DNA from: Zygnema cylindricum
Taxonomy: Eukaryota; Streptophyta; Zygnematophyceae; Zygnematales; Zygnemataceae
Length of the DNA: 64,000 nt
Direction of reading: 5' to 3'
NCBI GenBank assembly: GCA_037447655.1
Contig: JBBHKE010000324.1
Location: 1-64,000, forward strand
The first letter of the stretch is position 1. Each line of letters starts with the position of its first letter. Made by a program: the position numbers and the translations under genes. The notes under the pieces are model-generated. The model was not told the origin of the DNA, ran no database searches, and worked only from the letters and a program-made list of their open reading frames with translations. Positions 56,089 to 64,000 of this stretch are shown here, one piece after another.

Positions 56089-59000
56089 GCAAAAAGGTTG
56101 TCTTGATGTCTATCTGGTGCACTTCCATGTCTTCCGCTGCTGCCAGGCTAAGAAGTTTGCGCACGGAGGGAAATGTGACGACCAGGGCAAAGGTTTCCTC
56201 GTAGTCAATTCCCTCTTTTTGTGTAAATCCCTTTGCCACTAATCAGGCCTTGTAGCGCTCGATTGTGTTATCTAGGTTCAGTTTTAATTTGAAAACCCAC
56301 TTACAACCGATTGGTTTTCGGTTAGGTGGACAATCCACCAGCTCCCAAGTATCGGTTGCCATAATTGAGGCCATCTCCTCATTGATGGCTGTCTTCCACC
56401 AGTTTCTTTCTAGACAAGTCATCGCCTCTCCATAAGTTTGAGGTTTATCTTGATGAGATAGTTTAGTTACCTTGTTATTAACCTATTTTTCTTGTAGTCT
56501 TTTGCTACTTCTCCTTCCTCCCTCAAAATTTGAGTCCGGAATAGATGGTTATTGTGGATTCTTTCGAACAATCTCGGCTTCTCCCCTATCCCTTGATTTT
56601 GAATCAATTTCCACCACGTGTTCCGCTTCGGGTAGAGTTGTTACTGGAGTTTACACAGCCGAGTCCTTTTCGGTGTGATTTGTACCAGCAAGAATGTCAT
56701 CTTGTCTAAAACGTGGATAGTTAGAAAGCTCAAAATCATCGGAATTTTCTGACTCAAATCTGATTTTTACTGACTTTGTATACTTGAAGGGATCCACAGA
56801 CTTTCCTTCATCCATAACTACTAGATGCTTTACTAAGATTATATCTTCCCTTTTTAGATCATAAACGCTATATCCTTTAACATCCTCATCATATCCTAAT
56901 AAGTATCTCGGTTTTCCTTTAGGATCTAGCCTCTAATTAGACCGATTTGTATCTACACTGAATACTTGACTGCCGAAAACCTTTACGTGAGATATGTCTG
57001 GTTTCCGGCCTGTCCATCTCTTATAAGGTGTTTGGTCTTTTATAGGTGAATTAAGAACTCTATTTTTGAGGTAATTAGCACAGTTCACTGCTTCTGCCCA
57101 AATCCTTTTTCCAATCTTTTTCTGTGATAACAGACTTCTAGCACTATCACTTAGTGTTCTATTTAACCTTTCAGCTACCCCATTCTGTTCTAGGTTTTTT
57201 GGAACTGTCTTTTGGTGTTGGACTCCATCTTCCCTCAGAAAATCCTCAAACTGGTTAGAAGTATATTCCCCACCATTGTCACTGCTTACTCTCTTGATTA
57301 GAGTTTCATGGAGTTTTTCAATCCATGCTTTATATTGTCTAAAACAATCCTGAGCTTCTGACTTGTTTTTCAAAAAATACACCCAGGAATACCGAGTCCA
57401 ATCATCAGTGATAGTCATCATAAATCTCTTCCCCCCTGGTGAGGGCAATTTAGCCGGTCCCCAAATATCTGTGTGTACTAGATCTAGAATGTTTTCTCCC
57501 TTATAGGTGGCTGTTTTAGGAAAGGGTAATCTGTGTGCTTTACCTTGAGCACATCCACTACAATCACTAATATTATCAGTCTCACTGAACTTAATCCCTT
57601 CTACCACTCCCATCTTTTTCATCTCTCTTAACTTATCTAGATTCACATGCCTAAGCCTCTTATGCCACAAAATAATATCATGAACACCAGCATAATAAAG
57701 TTTCTTCGTTTCATTACTTAAAATCAGCCTAAACATCCCATGGCTACCTTTCTCAGCAATGAAATAGACATCCTCCTCAAAACTAGCAGTAAAGACTCCT
57801 TCCCTAGTGCTAGTAAAAAACCCTTATCATCTAATACAGATGTAGAGATGAGGTTTTTGTTCAGCTCCGGAATAAACAATACATCGGAGAATGATAGTAT
57901 CGATGTCTTTCCTTCTACTAACACTTTCAGATCTACCGATCCTACAAGAGTAGTGGTGACTATCCTCCCATCCTCGTACTCTATCTCTACGGTGGGAATC
58001 TTTCATATCTTAGTGAACAGGTGCCTATCCTTACACATGTGCATGGAGGCACCTGAATCTATAATCCAGCCTGCTTGACCTTTCAATCCACCGTTAGCAC
58101 ATTTCTGCCTTCGTGGAATTTCGACCTCGTTTTTCACCTCCAACTCCTCATCTAAAAGGAGCTCATCGTCCTCGTCCTCGGATTTCGCCTCATGTATCTG
58201 TGTCACAAGGTTCTTTTTCTTTCCTTTCGGGGTACCACCGGTCTGCCCCTCCTTTAACCGAAGCTCGGTTAGCTTAGTGCACTCTGCCATATAGTGCCCT
58301 AGTTTCTTACAAAAATGACATAAACCTTTGGGAGCCCTTGGTCCGAACTCGTCGGCCTGATTTTTCTGCTCCCTTCCCCCATAGCTTCCTACCGGTTTCC
58401 GGGAATCCTTGTTCCTCTAATCGGTCGCAGTTCCCAAGGCTTGGCCACTCTTTCCTCCCCTTCGGATCTCAATTGTATTCTCCCGAACGAGAATCATCCC
58501 TACCACTGAGTTCCATATCCACCTTGAGTCCAGTAAGTCATGCACACGGTTGACTATGTTCTCGAACTCATCGGGTAACTTCATCAGTAAACAGTTAACC
58601 TTTTCTTTTTCACTAAAATCTTTTCCCGCACTCTCTAGCTCCATGAAGAGTGTAGCAGCTCATTACAAAAATCTAACATTTTCCCCCCTTTGTATACATA
58701 TTCCTTAACTTTCTGATCAGCCAACTGTTGTTGCTGAATCTTACCACTTCGGTACATCTCTATGAGAGCCATCCACAAATCCGATGCCCTTTCTACCTGG
58801 AAATAAGGACATGCAAGTCCTTGAGTAAGATGGCATAGGATGAAGTGCTTTGCCGCCATATTGTTGAAATCCCAGGTTTGATTATCATTCTCCTCGTTCC
58901 TCGGAATAGGTGATATGAATGCTAAACCGGTTGCTATTGGTGTGGTCGTCTCGTTCTCCGCTCCTTTTTCCACCACCTCTCCTTCGTTTATCTCCTCCGA

Positions 59001-59215
59001 TGAAGATGGACCTCCTTTCTTTGTGAATCTACTTCCTTCAAACCCTGGAGGAATTCCAAGACTTGATGACGCCCCAATCGTCCACTCACTATCCCCCAAA
59101 ACATTTTTTCGCATAAAGCTCCTTTCATCATACTTTCCCAATATATGAAGCCAGTTCCATTAAAGATTGGTACCCTAGAGGGTGGGCCCATAACTTGAAA
59201 CTCTGAGACCTCCAT
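56089..59215 (-). pseudogene. Family B gag, protease, integrase and RT N-terminal part
   Basis: The leader MEVSEFQ is LTR-encoded (from 59215) and runs through the primer site into VMGPPSRVPIF. Gag blocks are at 58417-59141; a zinc-knuckle remnant and MAECTKLTELRL at 58003-58330; protease WIIDSGASMHMC intact near 58030-58070; pre-integrase and integrase 56933-57736 with TDIWGP, DNGGEY and NGVAERLNRT, the Asp-to-Glu spacing being 35. The RT start, with a CGA-to-TGA stop in KARLVAKG, is at 56018-56460. Frame breaks in gag, near 57730, 56940 and 56085 separate the pieces. Confidence 0.82.
59181..59195 (-). other. Primer-binding site of family B
   Basis: AGTTATGGGCCCACC, one mismatch to the anticodon-arm complement, zero spacer. 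Confidence 0.8.
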
Positions 59216-60250
59216 AAGTCCTCAGAGTGGACAGATTCCAAGAAGCCTCTAGGATAACCCTAACCCCTTTGTGTTTCAGCAAGAATAACTGCCACCTTGG
59301 TAGACAAAAACTCTGACCAACTTCACCTCTGTGAAGGGAAGACTCCCCTATGTCGATAGCAAAAAGAATCTATGAATTTGCTCCCCTGAGCAGTATGTTA
59401 TGCAGGGTCAAAGTTAACCTTTTGTATAGAAGCTCTATGGGAGAGAGGGTTCTATCTCCTAATTTTTCTAAGTCCTATCTCTCTCACAGACTCTATCTAC
59501 TGATGTACCGAGCCAATCAGAGTACACTTCCGTACACAAAAGTACAGTTGCCGGTGTACTTTTTGTACGGACATTTTACGACATGGCCTAAATGTCGACA
59601 CATGTCATAACCGAATTCGGTGCAGTTATCTCTGGAGATACCACGATCCAATGTAATTTCGCCACGTGTCATCCGATGTGGCGATGACCACAAACCGCCG
59701 AAATTCTCTTCCGCGATCTCGGCGTTAATTCCGGCCGTCCGATTAAATTCACATTAAATCGTAGCCGTAATAAATACATGCGCGGTATTTATTTTGCTAA
59801 AGAAATAAATGCGCGGTATTCATTTCTTATCCATACTTTTATATTACTGGATCTATGTCTCTCGTAAAACTGTTTCAGTTAAATGAACTATCCTACGTAT
59901 TAATATTTAACTAATTGTCAAACCCTATAATACGTAACACTATGTCTAGACTTAACGGTTAAGGCTACCAGCCAGCGGCAGCTTACCGTCCGGCTGGTAC
60001 TAGAATCAAATTATGGGGTAACCATATACTCTTTTAGTAAATAACCCAACGATAAATAAACTAATATATATATTTCTCGTAAACCTCTGGATAGCCTAGG
60101 TAGCCATGGCTCTAGCTTCATCTCCAACTTTTCAGTGACTGCGACAAGTTTGAGAGTTGAAGAGAGAAGTTAGAGGTTGACTGCCTCGGCTTCATTCTAT
60201 ATTTCTATTTAGATCTAGAAAATACTTTAAACATACCATTAATTTCTACA
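59196..60250 (-). repeat. 5' LTR of nested B element
   Basis: 1055 bases. GTAC palindrome near 59530-59570, G-box at 59663, tRNA-like module near 59955-60022, hairpin at 60110-60175. Confidence 0.9.
60110..60175 (-). other. Conserved LTR hairpin, family B version
   Basis: Arms CTCTAGCTTCATCTCCAACT and AGTTGAAGAGAGAAGTTAGAG around loop TTCAGTGACTGCGACAAG (plus-strand text). Confidence 0.6.
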
Positions 60251-60850
60251 ATCTACATATACAACAAGGTAAATTATCCCATCCTCCCCTTGTAGAACAT
60301 ATATAGAATGATCTGAGCTAATTCTCTTAAAACCTAGCCCAGTCAAAATCTCATCTAACTTCAAATTCCATTGTTTGGGGGCTGGTTTCAGCCCATACAA
60401 AGATTTCATCAGTTTACACACCAATTCCTCCTTTCTTTTTTCTACATACATATCAGGTTGTTTCATGGAGATGATCTCTTCTAATTCTCCATGCAAGAAA
60501 GCAGTTTTGACATCCATTTGATGTATTTCTATATTCTTTATAGCCGCTAGACTTAGCAAAATTCTGACAATAGGAAATCTAACAACTAGAGAAAAGGTTT
60601 CATCAAAATCAATACCTTCTTTTTGATTATACCCCTTGGCCACTAGTCTGGCCTTATACCTCTCAATGGTGTTGTCCGGGTTCAACTTCACCTTGAATAC
60701 CCATTTGCTGCCGATGGCTTTTCTGCCTAGAGGAAGATCCACCAACTCCCACGTCTGTGCCTCAATAATACATTTCATTTCATCGTTCGCCGCCTCAATC
60801 CAATGGTTTCTCTCAGGTGATGAAAAGGCCTCTTGAATTGTTAAAGGCTC
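60251..60850 (-). pseudogene. Family C RT N-terminal part
   Basis: WVFKVKLNPDNTIERYKARL, DVKTAFLHGELEE, KSLYGLKPAPKQWN and ending VVYVD (60251-60265), where the B element begins. Long open frame 60239-60778. Confidence 0.85.
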
Positions 60851-60922
60851 CTGTGTAGCTGCAGAAAATGCAAAGTGAGAGCTTGCTTGCAGACGGCTGC
60901 TAAATCTCTTTCCCCCTAAAAA

Positions 60923-62290
60923 TTATGAGGCTGAAATCGTCGGCAGTCTTCGATTTGATTGCCTTGGCTGATCCGCGACCTGTGGTGTAACCGTTTGTTC
61001 CGCCTGAGCTGGAACTTTTGGTGAAGCCTCTTGTGAAGTCATTAAGGGAACTGAAGGAAGAGTAGTCCCACTTGGATGTGGAAAGTAAACTTGCTGCGTA
61101 TGGTGAAAAATGACATATTCATGTTTTTCCTTTGTCGGTTTGTCTAGCACTTGAAAAGAGTCAACCGAATCCATCTCATCTTTAACCTGGATATTTCTAG
61201 AGATAACCATTTTTTGTTTCTCAAATAGAAAAACTCTATAACCTTTTGCATTATCATCATACCCCATGAAAATTCCCAGTAAGCATTTAGCATCCATTTT
61301 CCATCTATCATGTGAAGTATCTAGAATAAAACACTTGTTGCCAAAGATCTTAAAGTGACTAACATCAGGTTTCTCTCCTGACCAAAGCTCATAATATCTA
61401 GTGCTAATAGATCTACAAGCAATTCTATTCTTAATATAAACAGCGTAGTTAAGTGCTTTATCCCAAAATTTCAAATCTAGCCGTTTATCAACAAGCATGG
61501 ACCGAGCACTTTTTGCCACTGTCCTATTTAATCTCTCAAAAACACCATTTTGTTCCGGTGTATATAGAACTGTAAGATTGTGAGTGATACGTTCCACAAG
61601 GAGAAACTCTTTGAATTCCTTTGATGTATATTCTCCCCCATTGTCCGATCTCAGCGCCAAGATCCGAACTCCATGAAGCTTTTCCGCCCACGCTTTGTAG
61701 TGTTTAAAGTGAGTAAACACTTCACTTTTATGTTGTATGAAGTAAACTTTGGTATATCTTGAGTAGTCATCTGTAAATGTAACCATATAGTGGACGCCCC
61801 CAACTGAAGCCACTTGTGAAGGACTGAGAACATCAAAATGTATTAGGTGCAGAACTTTCTCTGATCTGTGGTATGTTTCCTGTGGAAATGGCAATTTGTG
61901 GATCTTGCCAAGTGAACAACCATCACATGATTTTATAGGATGGGAACTGAGAGAAACTCCCTCAACTTTTCCCGAATTCACCGTTTTCTTAAGGCTATCA
62001 TAATTCATGTGTCATAATCTTTTATGCCACCACTCATTATCAGATTGGACACTAGAGTAGAGAACATCATTTTCTTTATATTCAGCCATGTCTATCCGGT
62101 ACATTTTGTTAGCATCTCTAGTTCCTAATAGTGCTACTTTCCCTTTCTTGCAAACAACCTGTCTACCTCTTTTCGAAATGACTTCAAAGCCTTTGCTCTC
62201 CACTAATGATATAAAAAAATTATTTTTCTTAAAATCTGGAACAAACAAAACATTGTGAAGGGTTCTTTTTACCGCATTTTCCCCCCACAT
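60923..62290 (-). pseudogene. Family C integrase and linker
   Basis: A 361-codon frame with CDGCSLGKIHKLPF, first catalytic Asp in HFDVLSPS, second in SDNGGEY and Glu in NGVFERLNRT, spacing 35. The downstream linker is rich in Pro, Ser and Thr. The zinc-binding start (WWHKRL, 62012-62030) is cut off by an in-frame TGA. The core therefore looks catalytically intact. Confidence 0.83.
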
Positions 62291-62822
62291 CCACCATCAA
62301 AGAAACATCACCCTGAGCTGAGGTTTGAACACTCATGCCACAAGCATAGTAAATACTTTTTGGAGATGTTTGCTGCAGATTCGTAAAAGCCGCCTTGTTC
62401 AAACACATGTGGGCAGATGCTCCCGTGTCCATGATCCATCATGCATCCTTATGACCCTCCATGGCTGCCGCCATAGAAAATAACTCCCCATCCTTGGTCT
62501 CATTGAAGCTTAAAGACTCATGTGCATCAGTTGCAGAAGCTGAAAAAATAGCGTTTCCATGGGTAGGATTCTCATAGAAGCCTTTGTGATATTGGCTTTG
62601 CTGCCAACCTAGCCTGTATAAACCTGTCTCATTAGCCTTTTTCAGCTTAGGACAGTACTTGTATCCATGACCCTTCTCAGAACAATAAAAGCAAATAGAA
62701 GAAGATGGCATATTCTGCCTCTGATTATACTGATTAAACTGATTCTGAATCTGGTTAACTGACTCTCTGATTTCTTTTGTCAAATTCTGTGGAAAAGGCT
62801 TCAATCTTTCCTTCTTCTTCAA
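62229..62822 (-). pseudogene. Family C zinc knuckle and protease
   Basis: Knuckle CFYCSEKGHGYKYC (about 62660-62700), then protease MDTGASAHMC with an intact Asp-Thr-Gly (62400-62432). A stop separates the two blocks. Confidence 0.8.
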
Positions 62823-63367
62823 GGAGTTTAGTATTAGTCTCTTCCTCCAATATAAGAATATATGCTAACTGAAATGACTAGCTAACTTTATCATGACTTC
62901 TTAACTAAACAGACACACCATTCATGCTACCAAGGAGACCTCTAATAAGCAAAGTTGTCTGTTGAAACTCCAGAAATGACCCCCCAGCTGAAGAGTGAGC
63001 ATCAATGAGTGCACGAAAATTGTCACAATACTCGACCATTGTACCCCCTGAGTATTTGTATCCCCAAATTTTTCCAGCCACCAAGAGCTGCTCTTGAACA
63101 TTCGCTTTCTCAAAAGCGGATTTCAATAATGTCCATATCTCACTAGCCTTCTTCATTTTCAGTCAAGACATGACCAAATTTTATGAAATATAAATAATTA
63201 GATTGTTCCTTGCCATTGAATTCTTTTTCGCCCAAGTTGGACTTGTTTCATCAAGGGAGCCATCTAAGACCCCCAATAGCTTTTCAAACGACGATTCAAC
63301 CATTGCCGCCCAGTAAGCATACTTTTGGCCATTAAAGATAGGAATTCTTTACAAAAGGCCCATAACC
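62823..63367 (-). pseudogene. Family C gag N-terminal part
   Basis: IPIFNGQKYAYWAAMV near the primer site, KASEIWTLLKSAFEK, KYSGGTMVEYCDNFRALID. Frame breaks and a stop in the primer-site codons. Confidence 0.75.
63356..63367 (-). other. Primer-binding site of family C
   Basis: GGTTATGGGCC, 11 bases of the anticodon-arm complement next to the LTR end. Confidence 0.7.
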
Positions 63368-64000
63368 TGTTGTTCTACAACCACTGTTGCAGGAGGAGAA
63401 CCAGCAGTAGTAGTGGAAGTAGACATGAAAAACAGTAGAAACTATCAAAATACCTACTCAACAGCCAACTTTGAACTGACACAAAATATGACTCAAAAAG
63501 CCAGTATGCCTCAAATTTGCCACATTGAATCACAATAGAGTAAACTGACAATTCCCAAAATTGCAGCCCAAATGACCTAGTAAACCATAAGATATGATGT
63601 TTGGAAGTCTCCCAAATTGCCCTTAGAAAATCATATTCCCAAAACTGGATGCTACAAAATTGGCTAAGTCCTAAGTAATTTACTCACAGTGTATATCAAC
63701 TAATCTATACTAAGTTTGGTAACCGTTACTACAGTTATTATCCTGACTAACGACAAAGCATCCTACCTGTACGTCACTGTACCTCAAAACCCTAATTATT
63801 ATTTTCTAAAAATATGATTAATTGAACACTATTTTTTATTACACTAAACTACAAAACAATGTTATTCAAATATTTCTAGATATAGAACCGTACACAAAAC
63901 GTTCCAACCGTACACAAAGCGTTCCAAATGCTTAGTTAGCGGTAGTCGCTAAAGGCCAGCCGAATGTGGTCGTGTTGTACGAAGCACCTGAGTGCTTCGT
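63368..64000 (-). repeat. 5' LTR of family C, cut by window edge
   Basis: 633 bases closely matching 51754-52387; the window ends on the ACGAAGCAC...GTGCTTCGT hairpin. Confidence 0.88.

Larger units (their letters stand above)
53790..60250 (-). mobile_element. Family B Copia element, nearly full length, nested in family C
   Basis: LTRs of 1056 and 1055 bases, nearly identical except for a cluster of changes in the tRNA-like region; flanks atcca (53785-53789) and atcta (60251-60255), a 4-of-5 match. Internal order: gag, zinc knuckle, protease, integrase, RT, RNase H. The youngest and best-preserved retroelement here. Confidence 0.9.
51754..64000 (-). mobile_element. Family C Copia element (runs off the window), split by a B element
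   Basis: 3' LTR 51754-52781, RNase H and RT end 52805-53784, nested B element 53790-60250, rest of RT, integrase, protease and gag to 63367, 5' LTR from 63368 to beyond 64000. Both internal halves rejoin within the YVDD codons. Confidence 0.88.

Noticed and set aside
1-64000. CRISPR arrays, bacterial operons, rRNA genes
   Set aside because: None seen. Spliced gene structure, LTR elements and MITEs show a plant nuclear genome.

Overview
This window is a repeat-dense stretch of a land-plant nuclear genome, and probably about 85 percent of it is mobile DNA. Two things place it in plants. One is a five-exon gene on the minus strand (25692-29215) that splices into a plant cysteine oxidase. The other is the primer-binding site of the Copia elements, which is complementary to the anticodon stem-loop of a plant-type initiator methionine tRNA. 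I cannot name the species. The Copia lineages look like the half-tRNA-primed type known from Drosophila copia, yeast Ty5 and Volvox Osser.

Layout. 1-272: carboxyl end of a PHD-finger protein cut by the window edge. 470-2271: an LTR fragment and a broken Ty3/gypsy gag-pol. 2272-10878: a Copia-derived element (family X) with a second X element nested in its gag. 10879-14818: a third X element in the opposite orientation, forming a head-to-head LTR inverted repeat with its neighbour. 14819-19491: the remains of a family B Copia element on the plus strand. 19492-21119: LTR fragments and two long GT arrays. 21120-30495: the least repetitive part, holding a small hAT MITE, a doubtful exon and the cysteine oxidase gene. 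30499-33351: DNA transposons nested three deep, with target-site duplications preserved at every level. 34032-35189: a perfect solo LTR. 36647-45658: a family A Copia element that is a mosaic with family B. 45659-51641: a run of non-autonomous TIR elements. 51754-64000: a family C Copia element interrupted in its reverse transcriptase YVDD motif by a nearly full-length family B element.

How the parts work together. The Copia families A, B, C and X share a zero-spacer half-tRNA primer site and a gag reading frame that begins inside the LTR and crosses that site. A, B and X also share LTR architecture: a hairpin with compensating stem changes, an antisense tRNA-like module with a Pol III B box, a GTAC-rich palindrome, a G-box and a TATA box. 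Family X carries only gag plus a fossil of the reverse transcriptase and RNase H. It looks like an internal-deletion derivative of a B-like element that depends on relatives for enzymes. No DNA transposon here encodes a recognisable transposase. The host gene would remove N-terminal cysteine stability through oxygen-dependent oxidation, which is the plant hypoxia-sensing step.
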